DNA of 64,000 bases from Tragulus kanchil (GCA_022376925.1 JAIOJX010000032.1:205960939-206024938); one strand, 5' to 3'. Numbered from the stretch's first letter, positions 12,446-26,985 are shown. Numbers and translations: made by a program. The notes: generated by a model from the letters alone, not told the origin.

Positions 12446-12568
12446 CTTGAAGCAGACTTTGTAGCTCAGCTGGTAAAGAATCCACCTGCAATGCAGGAAA
12501 CTCTGGTCAGATTCCTAGGTCAGGAAGATCCCCTGGAGAAGGGATAGGCTACCCACTCCAGTATTCTT
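12446..12568 (+). mobile_element. Bov-tA SINE, 5' part
   Basis: GTAGCTCAGCTGGTAAAGAA head, GGTCAGGAAGATCCCCTGG and CACTCCAGTATTCTTG. It stops exactly where a second Bov-tA begins, so the two look like a nested or dimeric arrangement. Confidence 0.88.
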
Positions 12569-12770
12569 GGGCTTCCCTGGTGGTTCAGATGGTAAGGAAT
12601 CCACTTGCAATGCAGGAGACCTGGGTTCGATCTCTGGGCAGGACGATTCCCTGGAGGAGGTCATGGCAACCCACTCCAGTATTCTTGCCTGGAGAATCCA
12701 CATGGACAGAGGAGCCTAGGCCATGGGGTCAAAAGGAGTTGGACATGACTGAGCAACTAAGCACACACTA
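12569..12770 (+). mobile_element. Bov-tA SINE
   Basis: A complete head GGGCTTCCCTGGTGGTTC through GGACATGACTGAGCAACTAA, directly joined to the truncated Bov-tA on its left. Confidence 0.9.
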
Positions 12771-13027
12771 TCTGGGAAACACCTGGTGCAACAGAGACTC
12801 TGCTCAGGACCCCAGACCCACTCAGTCCTCCATCTGCGACCACACGAGCCCTCCAGTCTGTCACACTCCTCAGGAAGCCCACAGTCTGCAGCCGCAGGCC
12901 ACTCCTCGTCGGCCAAGTCTTTTGTTCCCCCAGCAGCACCCAACTTATGGGGTGGTATTTAGCTCATAGCTGTCTGCTTAGATGAACCGTTGCATGAGGA
13001 CATGATTACAAGCTGGTGCACACTCTA

Positions 13028-13267
<240 letters not shown>

Positions 13268-14054
13268 TCAGGACCTGGAAAATGGAAAGAGCTTGTCCCA
13301 GAGAGGATAGACTAGCCTCCCCAATGTCTCCTGAGTAGACTGCAAACCCCAGCTGGGCCAGCACAATCGAATACAACCCCTGTCTCCCTGCCCCACCCCC
13401 AACCCCTGCCTGCCCCACCCCCACCCCCGCCAGGACTCTTTTTCATTCAAGTCTGATCGCTCACACTTCCTCCTGGTGGTTGGGGCATTATTTCAGCCCT
13501 CAGTGACACTTCATATAGAAATCTTCCTGGAAGTCCTTCGGAGGGGGGAAGGGTGTTAAGACACAAATTTTAGAAAACTAGCAGAAAGCCCCTCTGCCTC
13601 CTCTCAGGCACAGAGCGAGGGCTCACCGGGAAACAAGTGTCTCTGCCTCATCAGGACCTGTCTCTAAGCTCCTCTCACAGACAGGAGAGTCGATCTTTTA
13701 AACTGTACTCAGAGTTCAGAGATTCGCCAGAAGGTCAAGTGCAGCAGCCGCCCCAGGGCTTGTGCAGTGAAGACAGACTGAATCTCCTAGCCCCTCGCCC
13801 CATCCACCTCACCTGCCCCGACCTCAGGACTCCTCAGCGCTGCCCTCAGAACCTTAGGGGCAGGGGGAGGGGGAAGGGGGTGCTATGTCCCTTCCAGCCG
13901 TGCTCCAAAGGCAAGGGCGACCTCCTCACAGTCTTTCACCCAGTGGGAGCCCCATTCAGGGGCGTTTCACCTGGGCCATCATCCTACAGCCCCTCATACC
14001 CCACAGAGCCGTTTGCACTCACTTATTGCGAGTTATTAATATAAACTGCTTTAA

Positions 14055-14263
14055 AATGAGTGAAAGTCGCTCAGTCATGTCCAACTCTGCAACACCACGG
14101 ACTGTAGCCTGTCGGGCTCCTCTGTGCACATGGATTCTCAGGCAAGACTACTGGAGTGGGTTGCCGTGCCCCCTCCAGGGGATCTTCCCAACCCAGGGAT
14201 CAAATCCAGGTCTCCCACACTGCAGACAGATTCTTTACTGTCTGATCCATGAAAGAAGCCCAA
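14055..14263 (-). mobile_element. VSX2: Bov-tA SINE in VSX2 intron 2
   Basis: Reverse GAAAGTCGCTCAGTCATG, CTACTGGAGTGGGTTGCC, GGGGATCTTCCCAACCCAGG and the head at GACAGATTCTTTACTG. It lies just outside block E. Confidence 0.9.
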
Positions 14264-14312
14264 ACTGCTTTAAGTAAAACCTACATCCTCTCCCCTAGCA
14301 AATGGATATGTA

Positions 14313-16507
14313 CCAACACATACAGTTTTCCGCCCCCAATATTAGGGGGTACATAATCCCCTATTTTCAAATAAATCCCCTGCACTCCCACGTATCAACA
14401 TAAATTCTTCTCTTTTCAGACCTAAATTTCAGCAGGTTCTAGGCGACCTTTATCCTGCACCATCATCAACGAGCTGGGGAGTATAACAGTCCAGACTTCA
14501 CAGACTCGACTTCTGTGATGGTTGAAATAGACCCTTGGGATTTGAACCCTGGGACCCACACAAGGGCAGGGTGGGGTGAGCGAGGTTAAAAATCCCTCCC
14601 TGCAGCCCTCGCCCTCACCCAACCAGAGAAAAAATATATGCTGTAAGCCCCTCATCCTTCTGGTGCCAGTGTCGGCTTTCACGTCTTGGAGGACGTTGCG
14701 GGGGATGTGTGTGAGAGAGGTTCTGCTCTTTATGGAAAACGACTGGTCTGATTCTAAATCGTTGCTCCTATTCTCTTGGGTGACGGAATGCTTATGTATA
14801 CAGAAAGTTAATTCTTCAGAATTTTGAAGATCTGCTGCTTTCTATTACTCTTCTGCCACTTACTGAACAGACCATCAAAGTAAACAGTCAAAACATGCCA
14901 GTCTTTTTAAAAACTAGGAAAACAGAGACACACAGTTATTGTGACCTGGCCAAAGCCAAAGAGGAGAGATGATGGGAGGTTACTCAGTGATTCAAGTGCC
15001 AGCCTCTGCTTAGGAGAGCTCATTCAAAAGAAAGAAAGAAAAGAACAAAATAAAAACAAGAAAGAAAAGGAAAGAAGAAACAAAATGAAACATTGCCTCA
15101 AATCCCCTAAATTTCTGCTCATTCCTGCTTTGTAGCTAATCCGTCTGTCCCTGCTGACTGGCTCTCCAGGAAGCCTCCCTGCACCCTGCACAATGCAACC
15201 CAAACCGTGCTCTTAGCTTTAGGCAGAACCCCAGACCTTTCAGTTTCCTATTGTAACCAGTCTACCTGAGCTGAGCCTTACAGGCAGAGAGAAGAGCAAA
15301 ATCCAAGAGACTCCATCCCCACTTTCCTCTCTAACCCTTGCTTAAGCCCCTGTGCTTCCAAGTGATTAAAAGATGCTCATCTCTCATCACCAGATTCCAG
15401 GGTTCTTACCTAAAATTTCCAACACATACAGTTTTCCGCCCAATATTGGGGTACATAATCCTATTTTCAAATAAATCCCTGCACTCCCACGTATCAACAT
15501 AAATTCTTCTCTTTCAGACCTAAATTTCAGCAGGTTCTAGGCGACCTTTATCCTGCACCATCATCAACGAGCTGGGGAGTATAACAGTCCAGACTTCACA
15601 GACTCGACTTCTGTGATGGTTGAAATAGACCCTTGGGATTTGAACCCTGGGACCCACACAAGGGCAGGGTGGGGTGAGCGAGGTTAAAAATCCCTCCCTG
15701 CAGCCCTCGCCCTCACCCAACCAGAGAAAAAATATATGCTGTAAGCCCCTCATCCTTCTGGTGCCAGTGTCGGCTTTCACGTCTTGGAGGACGTTGCGGG
15801 GATGTGTGTGAGAGGTTCTGCTCTTTATGGAAAACGACTGGTCTGATTCTAAATCGTTGCTCCTATTCTCTTGGGTGACGGAATGCTTATGTATACAGAA
15901 AGTTAATTCTTCAGAATTTTGAAGATCTGCTGCTTTCTATTACTCTTCTGCCACTTACTGAACAGACCATCAAAGTAAACAGTCAAAACATGCCAGTCTT
16001 TTTAAAAACTAGGAAAACAGAGACACACAGTTATTGTGACCTGGCCAAAGCCAAAGAGGAGAGATGATGGGAGGTTACTCAGTGATTCAAGTGCCAGCCT
16101 CTGCTTAGGAGAGCTCATTCAAAAGAAAGAAAGAAAAGAACAAAATAAAAACAAGAAAGAAAAGGAAAGAAGAAACAAAATGAAACATTGCCTCAAATCC
16201 CCTAAATTTCTGCTCATTCCTGCTTTGTAGCTAATCCGTCTGTCCCTGCTGACTGGCTCTCCAGGAAGCCTCCCTGCACCCTGCACAATGCAACCCAAAC
16301 CGTGCTCTTAGCTTTAGGCAGAACCCCAGACCTTTCAGTTTCCTATTGTAACCAGTCTACCTGAGCTGAGCCTTACAGGCAGAGAGAAGAGCAAAATCCA
16401 AGAGACTCCATCCCCACTTTCCTCTCTAACCCTTGCTTAAGCCCCTGTGCTTCCAAGTGATTAAAAGATGCTCATCTCTCATCACCAGATTCCAGGGGTT
16501 CTTACCT
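14313..16507 (+). repeat. Tandem duplicate block E in VSX2 intron 2 (14313-15411 and 15419-16507)
   Basis: The unit is about 1100 bp. Seven filler bases lie between the copies. The first 150 bases of copy 2 show shortened homopolymers relative to copy 1 (CGCCCCCAAT versus CGCCCAAT; AATCCCCTA versus AATCCTA), while the interior is identical apart from small indels. Confidence 0.97.
15028..15085 (+). repeat. Polypurine (AAAGA/AAAAC)n tract
   Basis: An A/G-only run with a few C in the first copy of block E, repeated at about 16123-16180. It is intronic. Confidence 0.85.
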
Positions 16508-17125
16508 GAACTCTCCAAAGGAGAGACGCTCAGAAAAACACATTTTTTAAACTAATTAAAATGGCACCAGCCATTCTTCTGTCTGTTCCCTTCATGCACC
16601 AGAAATAGCCTGAAACCTAGGGCAGTTGACCAGTTGTCCTGTGTCCTGGGGAACTCCTTTGGAATACCCAAAGTTTTCTCTGGTGAAGCGGGTATCAGGT
16701 AAAGATAGAAGGTCACTCTCCTTGCCCCGGGAATCCCTCCTACACCCCAAATCAGTCAGCCAGACTCCGACCTTCCCTCCCAGTCCGAGTCCCTGCTGGA
16801 GGTCCTAGTCCCGGCTCCAGAGACCGCGAGGATTACCCAACCCCCAGGACCATTCGGAAATGGATGCACAGGAGGTGCTTTAATGAATATTTGCTGAATG
16901 GATGCGTGTAAAAAATGACCCAGGATCAGGACTGAAAACAACGTTTCCATTTACAATAAAATAGCAAACAAAAGCAAACAGCTCCCTGAAGGGAACAAAC
17001 CGAGATCACCAAAAACACCAAGCCAAAGTTCACCCTCATTCAAGCCGGAACCTGTTGAGGTCTGAGAGGTCAGGAAGAGCCATTTTAAAATGTGGGGTCA
17101 TTTCCGAGGGGTGAAAGAAGAGAGA

Positions 17126-19261
17126 AACGCAGAAAAGCACACAGAGAAAGGTTGCAAAGAGGCTGAGAACAAATTAGGGAGAAGAGGATGAGGTGAGGCG
17201 GGGAAAGGCAGAGCACTCCAGGGGAAAACATCCACAGGGCCAGCGGGAACCCTTGGGTGGGGGTGGGGGGGCCCACATGCACCCTGGGGCAGAGAGAGAT
17301 TTAGGGAAACAGAGCCGGGGCGAGCGCAGCGCAGCGCCAGCCAGCAGCAGTCGCGGAAAGTCTGTTCGATTTTTGTTTCTCACTCCTTTGTTGCTTGAAA
17401 ACCCCTGATAAATTTACACAAGGTAGCGGGGATGCGGCTGCAGGAGAGAATGCGGGCCTGGGGCAGGGGGATTACTTGGCGGGACTGAATTTTAACTTTG
17501 TGTAAGCAGTGTCTGTTTTTAAAATATTTAAAGAAAAACAAAACCAAGAAAATCTCTCTCTTTAGTCTGTATGCTCCAATGCAGCCCGCTCCACTCCAGC
17601 GAGGGCTGGTGGGGGTGATCCTGTCGATGCACTGCTCCCTCCCCATTTTACAGACAAGGTAACTGAGGCTTACGCAGCACAAAGGAGCGGAAGCCGAAAG
17701 AAAATTTGTCAACCATGCGGATATCACGCCCAAGATGTTGCGAACGGTGGGACCAGAAAGACAGCGGGTTGGCGGCCCTGACAGGGACGGTGGAGAGGAC
17801 CACGAGCCGGACAGAGGGCAGAACAGGCGGGAGGTGAAAGCCGGGCTCCCTGCCCAGAGGTGTGCGCGGCTCTCCGAAAGTGCCGAGGCGGGGATGGCAT
17901 CTAGAGTCCCTCTCTAGGTCTGGTTTAGCCCCATATGAGGCCTTTCCTTTCTCCCGAAGAGGCGAGGAGAAAGCCTGAAACGGTGCCGCTTCCACGGCGG
18001 CCGCTCCGGATCCTCCGCCGGACACCAGGGCCACGGAAGGATGTCCCCAAACAACGCCCGGTCTCCGCGTCCTGGCACAGTCGCAGACCTCAGATCTAGA
18101 GCCGGCAAGATTCGGGTCCAAGCGATCCGATCCTCGAACTGGAGACGGCCGAGAAGGGTGGCCAGGAAGGTGGGAAAGGAGGGCCCCCGGGCCTTTGAGG
18201 TCGATGAAAGAGGACAACGCAGAAAAGCACACAGAGAAAGGTTGCAAAGAGGCTGAGAACAAATTAGGGAGAAGAGGATGAGGTGAGGCGGGGAAAGGCA
18301 GAGCACTCCAGGGGAAAACATCCACAGGGCCAGCGGGAACCCTTGGGTGGGGGTGGGGGGGCCCACATGCACCCTGGGGCAGAGAGAGATTTAGGGAAAC
18401 AGAGCCGGGGCGAGCGCAGCGCAGCGCCAGCCAGCAGCAGTCGCGGAAAGTCTGTTCGATTTTTGTTTCTCACTCCTTTGTTGCTTGAAAACCCCTGATA
18501 AATTTACACAAGGTAGCGGGGATGCGGCTGCAGGAGAGAATGCGGGCCTGGGGCAGGGGGATTACTTGGCGGGACTGAATTTTAACTTTGTGTAAGCAGT
18601 GTCTGTTTTTAAAATATTTAAAGAAAAACAAAACCAAGAAAATCTCTCTCTTTAGTCTGTATGCTCCAATGCAGCCCGCTCCACTCCAGCGAGGGCTGGT
18701 GGGGTGATCCTGTCGATGCACTGCTCCCTCCCCATTTTACAGACAAGGTAACTGAGGCTTACGCAGCACAAAGGAGCGGAAGCCGAAAGAAAATTTGTCA
18801 ACCATGCGGATATCACGCCCAAGATGTTGCGAACGGTGGGACCAGAAAGACAGCGGGTTGGCGGCCCTGACAGGGACGGTGGAGAGGACCACGAGCCGGA
18901 CAGAGGGCAGAACAGGCGGGAGGTGAAAGCCGGGCTCCCTGCCCAGAGGTGTGCGCGGCTCTCCGAAAGTGCCGAGGCGGGGATGGCATCTAGAGTCCCT
19001 CTCTAGGTCTGGTTTAGCCCCATATGAGGCCTTTCCTTTCTCCCGAAGAGGCGAGGAGAAAGCCTGAAACGGTGCCGCTTCCACGGCGGCCGCTCCGGAT
19101 CCTCCGCCGGACACCAGGGCCACGGAAGGATGTCCCCAAACAACGCCCGGTCTCCGCGTCCTGGCACAGTCGCAGACCTCAGATCTAGAGCCGGCAAGAT
19201 TCGGGTCCAAGCGATCCGATCCTCGAACTGGAGACGGCCGAGAAGGGTGGCCAGGAAGGTG
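17126..19261 (+). repeat. Tandem duplicate block F in VSX2 intron 2 (17126-18172 and 18216-19261)
   Basis: The copies are 1047 bp and offset by 1090. Forty-three bases (18173-18215) between them match neither flank cleanly but resemble noisy readings of both. The block stops about 25 bases short of the exon 2 donor. It includes a CpG-rich part of intron 2. Confidence 0.97.
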
Positions 19262-19285
19262 ACCGAAAGCGCTGCAGGGGCCTTA

Positions 19286-21062
<1,777 letters not shown>

Positions 21063-21063
<1 letters not shown>

Positions 21064-21170
21064 GCTCTGGAGCCCCAAGGAGATTCCCCTTTTATCCAAC
21101 CAGGCGGCAGCCCAAGTGGGGTCAGAGCTGAGCAGCCAATCACCGGGGCCAGGAGCGATTAGGAATTCCA
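21063..21170 (-). promoter_or_regulatory. VSX2: VSX2 core promoter with TATA-like and CCAAT boxes
   Basis: On the minus strand, a TATA-like element GGATAAAA lies at 21090-21097 and an inverted CCAAT box (ATTGG) at 21136-21140, about 45 bases further upstream. That spacing predicts initiation near 21060-21065 and a 5' UTR of about 110 bases. A homeodomain-type CCTAATC core lies at 21157-21163. The block sits at the upstream edge of the CpG island. The motifs are seen directly; promoter use is inferred from position next to exon 1. Confidence 0.6.
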
Positions 21171-21240
21171 AAAAGCTGGCAGCTCCCGCCGCGGGCAGCG
21201 CTGAGGGGCCAGGGTGCTGGGGGCCAGGCCCCAGGTGAAC

Positions 21241-22393
21241 TCTGCAGGACGCCCATGGGTAGGCGCCCCAGAGGCTGAGAGGAGGTTCCAGGGCGTGTTC
21301 CAGGAGGTGGGTGGCTAGGGATTCTGGGCAGAGCCAGCTTGGACTGTCCAGTGCAGTAGGTGTAGTGGGAGCAGGGGCTGGAAGCAGGTGCTGGAGATCA
21401 GGAGCCCTACCCGCTCCCTCAAGGTCTCTGCAGGTTTGGCAGGGTCAAAAAAGTCCAATACGGGACCACTCAGAAAAAGGCAGAACAAGGAAATGGCAAG
21501 TGTCCTGGACAAGGTGTAGGGTGGCAATGGGGAGAAGGAAAGGGCTGGGGTTCGAAGAGGGAGATGTGGGAATGGGAGAGCCCAAGGCTTGTCTCCCCAG
21601 GACAGCATACAATGCCGCGTTCAGAAGAGCTACTCAGTAAATACCGATGAATGAGTGAATGAATGAATGAAGGGGTCAGGAGTAGAGATTCCTGGAGGTA
21701 AAGAAGAGTGGTGGTGATTTATTTTGGAGAACAGCAGTGGACATCTAAAACATCTTCCTAGAATAAGCATGAAGGGCACCCAAAAGATTTTCTTTTCTAT
21801 TCATTCACTTAACTAGTAAGGATTGAGTCCTTACCAACTCTGAGCTAGGAGCTAGGGGCTCCTAATCAATCAGGTAGGTAAATCAAAGGCTCTGCCCTAC
21901 CTCAGAGTCCACTGAGAAAACAAATGAAGAGGATGGCATTGCTGACACAGAGGGAAGAAAGAGGGAGGAAGGAGGGCACGAGGGGCAGTTCAAAGCTGAG
22001 CTTATAACCTCTGTCTACAGGGAACCCCTCCCTGTGTTGGGAGCTGTAGAATTGCAGCCAGCTGGGCCAGTTGAAAGCTATGGGTGGCAGCAGGAAACTG
22101 CTTTAGGTGCGTAGGATCCTTACCTGGAGAAAAAAGAAACCTGAATTTCAAAAGTGGGCAGTGGAGCTACTGGTTCCTTGTTTTCAGGGAGGAGGGCTCC
22201 CTTGGGTCCAAGTGTTAAGTGAAGGCATTACACACGCACATACATATGCCAACACCATGGCCCCTAGAGCGCCTGCACTCCAGCTTCTCAGCTTCTTTTC
22301 CTGTGAGCCTTTTGGGACTGTGGACTGTCCCTTTACCTTGGTATTTAATACCTCCCTCTCCATTGTGCCTAGCATAGCATGCGGTAGGTTTTT
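21241..22393. other. Unique intergenic stretch upstream of VSX2
   Basis: No gene, SINE or LINE is recognisable apart from the short GAAT repeat and a possible MIR remnant near 21790-21880. Open frames here carry no domain that I recognise. Confidence 0.6.
21653..21672 (+). repeat. (GAAT)n short tetranucleotide repeat
   Basis: About five GAAT/GAGT units in upstream intergenic DNA. Confidence 0.8.
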
Positions 22394-22408
22394 AATAAGG
22401 GCTTCTTG

Positions 22409-22713
22409 GGCTTCCCTGGTGGTCCAGTGGGTAAGGACACCGCCTTGCAGTGCAAGGGGCGCCAGTTCGATCCCTGGCCTGGGAAGATTTCACATGCTGT
22501 GGAGCGGCTGGACCGACGTGTCCAATTACCGGGCCGGAGCTCTGGAGCGCATGCGCCCAGAGCCGGTGCTCTGCGACAACAGAGGCCACTGCGATGGGAG
22601 GCCCACACGGGCCAAAGAACAAAGATGGATGAAAATAGATAAATGAAAGACCAATAGAAGTGGTCCCTCCCTCCCCAATGCCCCCCTCCCCGCTGCAGAA
22701 AAAAATAAAATAA
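22409..22713 (+). mobile_element. Young CHR-derived tRNA SINE with perfect target-site duplication
   Basis: Full-length element (GGCTTCCCTGGTGGTCC head, A-box-like TGGTCCAGTGGG, B box GGTTCGATCC, CAATTACCGGGCCGG middle, AATAGAAGTGG and a C-rich then A-rich tail). It is flanked by an exact 15-base target-site duplication, AATAAGGGCTTCTTG, at 22394-22408 and 22714-22728. This defines a complete unit of about 305 bp and shows LINE-driven insertion recent enough for an unmutated duplication. Confidence 0.95.
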
Positions 22714-24239
22714 AATAAGGGCTTCTTGACTTGAAAGCACTCTATGAAGGGAAATACAGGGTCAGTTGCTTTAGACAAAGCCTAGAAAACAAGGCTGGAG
22801 AGAAATTCCACTGAGGACTTCTGGGCTAATCAATGGCAAGCCCCTAGATAGACTTTCCAGTCTACTGGAAAGCCCCGTAACTTTCCAGCCTACTGCCAGG
22901 GTATCTAGTGCCCTCTGTGGCTGTCGTGAGGTCAAACTGTCATGAGATCAAACTGAGAAGTAAGAGTGTGTGTGTGCTCCATTGCTTCCGTCGTGGGCTG
23001 TTGCAAAGTGGTCTTCATCTGCTCTGGTCTGGTCCACTTAGGAGCCAGAGTTAGGCAGGGACATTTCTCAGGGCAGGGGATGTCTGGGAAGTGGGCACTG
23101 CTCACTCCAAGGACCGTCTCTTTATCCTATTATAATTCCTTGTTACTGTGCACCAATGCTCCCCAGTCCATTTACACAGCAGAGCATCATGTCTTCACAA
23201 GGACCCTGTGAGCATCTTGGTTCTACATTTGAAAGCTGGCGTAGCTATTCTTACTCGCAAGGTGTAGACTCAGGAATATGCAGTCTCAAGGCATCCTTCA
23301 CCTTTATTCTATGGAGTTGAGCTCTGTGTGGTACCAGTCACACAGTCAACCAGGTGAATGGTGCCCCCTGGAGTTGTGCAAAGCAGTGACTTTGCTGTCC
23401 AGATAAGAATTTCTATCCCCATTTCTTGAATATGAAAACTAAAGTTTCCAGGAAGGTTAGGAAACTTATCCCAAGCTCCCCAGCTTGTAAGAAGCAGAGG
23501 CCAGACTCAATGTCAAATGAGTCTGGTGTCGAAAGCTGTTTTCTTTTGACTCCATCCCTCTCTTGGCCTCCTCTCCATGCCAGCCTACCCTGGGAGGATG
23601 AATGAGGACATTTCCTAAATGGCAGTTGTCATATCTCTGACTTATCATGGGACATCCACGATGAACCAGATGCAGCTGATGGGCAAGGACATAAGTGATG
23701 GAAAACAAGCCAGTGAGTGATGGACACTCTTGCCAGGAGATGAGAATGAAACATCCCTTGACCAAACCTTGTATCCGAAGCTACCAATTCCCACTCCCAG
23801 TGAGACAGTCTCCACACCACCTACGAGTGTGGGAATGAGGCCCTCTGAGAGACACACTTGCCAGAAGCTACAGGGAAGGGAGGGTCTGGTGTCCGCCTGC
23901 AGCCAGTCCCACCCTCAGAACTGAACTTCTTAAGGACTCCTGGTGAAAACGCTGTCTCTGAGCTGCCCTACAGAGGCCAGACCCAGACTTAGGATGTTTG
24001 TGGACTCTGGGGTGGGAGGAGCTACAGGAAAGGCTGGCCCCCAGGGCTTGCGCTGGAGGAGTGAATGCTTTTCAGAGGCATTTAGCTGGTCACTGTGGAT
24101 CCATATCCTGGGTCTGTCACCAAATAGCTCTGGCTTTGAGCCAATCACATAACTTCCCTCTTGACTTCGATTACTTTACCTATTATAATAGCCTGACAGT
24201 GGACTTGTTAGCATCCCCTGACCCCCTGAGTGAACATAG

Positions 24240-24480
24240 GAGTTAAGAGCATGGACTCTAGAGCCAGATTTCCTGGGTTCAGACTCTAGCTCGATCGCCT
24301 GTTTGGTGGCTTTGGAAAAACTACCCAACTTCTCTCTTCCTTCTGTGCCTCATCCATAAAATGGGGATAATGGTAGTACCTATCTCTCAAAACTGTCATG
24401 AAGATTAGAAATGTACCGTGCTAAGAATAGTGAGTAAGGGTATACCATGAATATACAAACCAAGGCTACAAACTAAGGTT
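24240..24480 (+). repeat. MIR remnant
   Basis: AGAGCATGGACTCTAGAGCC, then CTGGGTTCAGACTCTAGC, CATAAAATGGGGATAATGG and CATGAAGATTAGAAATG follow MIR order closely. Confidence 0.8.
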
Positions 24481-24879
24481 CTTGGGCGTGTTGGTTATTA
24501 TTATCATCAGACAGGAGGATTCCATAGTTGGGACTGACAATACAGCAGGAAGCAAGACAGACCTAGTCCCAGCCTCATGGAGTTTGGGCCAGCGATGGGA
24601 GGAGCTGCTATTTTAAAAGCATTTAGCATGATGTCTGACCCTGGGGACTCCAAACATCATGATATTAATGGGGGTCAGACCTCTTATGGCATTTAATCCA
24701 CTCAACTTCTCAAATTCTTCACCGCTTATTGCAAATAAGCTACCAAGGCTCAAGGAGGAAGATGAGGGATGAGGGACGATGGCATCTCCCTCCTTTGCTG
24801 TGAGGCTGTTTTTTTAGCACCAGCTGCGGCCAAGTCATTGTCCCCTGCTAGCTGCTTCCCCGAGACTCTGCCCGGACGT

Positions 24880-25010
24880 CAGTGACAATTTTTAGAAGGA
24901 AGAGGGTGGAAAATGCAAGAAAGAGAAAGGATCTGTGTTTGAATCAATAATCCCATTATGAATCTGTCACCCATGAATGTGTTTCACTTTTTTTTAATGC
25001 TCTTGTGTAT
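24880..25010. promoter_or_regulatory. Candidate upstream regulatory patch with a P3-type homeodomain site
   Basis: Non-repeat sequence, about 3.9 kb upstream of the predicted VSX2 start, containing TAATCCCATTA (24948-24958). This is two inverted TAAT cores spaced by three bases, the arrangement bound by paired-class homeodomain dimers, with one half in TAATCC (OTX/CRX) form. Only the motif is seen; conservation and activity are not shown. Confidence 0.3.
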
Positions 25011-26045
25011 TTCAGGCTTACCCCTGAGAGTAAACCTTGTCTTTTATTGTGCTGGCCAGTTGTCCTGAGAGTGTCCTGACCGAGTCCCTGAGCTCAGCTC
25101 TCTCAGCCTCCTGTCGGCGGACACTGGATCAGAAATCCCTTCCTCTCTGTTCAGTAACAGGCTGATGCTCGGGGGAACACAGAAGCGATTTTGATCCACG
25201 TTGAAATTATGCACAATGAACATTTATTAGGTTTTGGACTTTTTCACCCTGTCTTAACAAATCCTCCCAACTATCCTGAAAGACGCATGTCATTTTTCAA
25301 GTGAGGAAGCAACCACAGAGAGGCTAGGTGACCTCCTCAGGAAAATGCAGCTGCCAAGAGCGAATTAGAGTCCACATCCACTGTATTTTTCTTTTCTTAA
25401 ACATGGAACCAGAGCCTCAAGCAGAGGAGAGGACCTTCAGTAGAGGGAGGCAAATGGTGCCCCAGCAATGCTTGAGCCTCCAACCTGTCCCCGCCCCAGA
25501 GAGAAAAGAAAGGGACACCTGAAGGTGTTAAGAAGGGCTACTGAGGTCATGGATGAATCCATGGTGAATCCCCAGAACTTTGGTCTACTAAGAGCATCTT
25601 ACCTCAAGTGTTTGGGTAGGTTTCCTTCGTCCAGTTCTCCAAGATATAATTTCTACGTTTTGGACTTTTCTTGGAAGGTCCCAGGGAGTGGGAAGGAAGG
25701 CATAGACTGTTGTCACTGCCTTCAATCCAGTCTTATAGAAGATCTTGTCTCCAAGTAGGTGTTCCAGGTGCCAATTTATGGTCCCCCAGGATCTTATCCC
25801 ATCAGAGCACCACCCACCAGGTTTCAGGTGCCCGCAACTCCCTGCCCCTGCCCTCCCTCAGCAGTAACCATTCCTTAGCCTCTCAAGGGGAAAGAAAGCC
25901 ATCCCCCATGCATCCCCTTGTCTCCTCCCCAGTGTTAGCTTTTGGGCAGCATGGAACAAAGGAGAAGAGCAAGACTTAGAGAACATGCTCCACTGTTAGA
26001 TTGTCACATACCTCTGGAGCTGGGAAGTCTCATGTAATGGGTTTC

Positions 26046-26190
26046 AGAGCCTCAATTCTGCAATGAAGCTGGAGAGGCCAGACCTATGCTTTCCCAGCTT
26101 TCCTTGCAGCTAGAACTTGGTCATGTGACCTGGGCTCCACCTATCAGAAGCAGCCACCCTGGACTTTGAACCTGAAGCCAGTGAGTGACA
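26046..26190 (+). repeat. Old interspersed repeat, family not certain (related copy at 29035)
   Basis: CTTTCCCAGCTTTCCTTGC, AGCTAGAAC, TGTGACCTGGGCTCCACC and CACCCTGGACTTTGAA recur with about 15 to 20 percent difference at 29035-29190. The sequence resembles ancient mammalian DNA-transposon-derived repeats. I cannot name the family. Confidence 0.6.
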
Positions 26191-26985
26191 CAGTGACCAC
26201 ATCCTTGATGTCCTGAGAGGATGTTTGTTCTGTCCCACAGGGGAATGTTCCAAGACATTTAGTCAAGAACCTTCAACAAGTATTTACTGAGCACCTATTA
26301 TATGCCAAATACTGTTAATAGGAACACTGTGAGGATAAAAGAAAGCAAAGTCCCCTGTTTTCATGAAATCTAGATTCTACTTTGAGAGTCAGTTAACAAA
26401 CAGGCAAGTCAATAAACAAACAAGATGATTTAAGAATCGAAAGCATGAAGGAGAAAACACAATAGGGTGAGGGGTTTTAGACTGACAGCAGGAGGGATCT
26501 CTTATGGATGCAGGACAGGAAGGGGTTTCTGAGGTGTCAACATTTGGGTACAGAGCCGAGAGGTGGGGGACCAGCTATGTATGGGGGACTGGGGCAGGTT
26601 GCAGGAGAACAGCAGGTCTCCATGTTCTGGAGAAGAACCAAGCAGGTGTTTCTGAGAAACAGAGGAAGCACGGAAGGCTAGAAGGGCTGAAGGTCAGGTG
26701 AACCTTTGAGGAGAACTCAGTTGATGGGCAGGGGTCCAGGCTCATAAGACCTCATGGAACTTTAGATGTTATCTCCAAAGGGAAGGAAAACTTCTGGCAG
26801 TTGTGAAACAAAGGGGTCAGTTGGTAAGTAGACTGTGTGGTCCAGATCAGAGACAGCGATGTATGAGATGAAGGTGGCAGTGGAGAGAGAGAGAAGAGGA
26901 TGGATTGGGGATTGCTACAAAAAGAAAGAAAGAAAGAAAAAGAAAAGAGCAAGCACTCTCCTAAGGCAGAGAGCAATATTTTTTA

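Larger units (their letters stand above)
22729..26040. other. Intergenic stretch with MIR remnants and unique DNA
   Basis: MIR-like words occur near 23380-23530 (TGAAAACTAAAGTTTCC, AGCTTGTAAGAAGCAGAGG), 24240-24480 (CATGGACTCTAGAGCC, CCATAAAATGGGGATAATGG) and 25200-25400. No exon is recognisable. The patch around 24880-25010 is described separately. Confidence 0.6.

Noticed and set aside
17648..18325. 225-residue open frame on the minus strand
   Set aside because: It lies in the CpG-rich part of VSX2 intron 2, has no recognised domain, and is broken in the second copy by junction noise.
22409..22520. tRNA genes in the SINE heads
   Set aside because: A-box and B-box-like words are present, but the heads are degenerate SINE promoters that continue into the SINE body; no clover-leaf with an anticodon arm could be supported.
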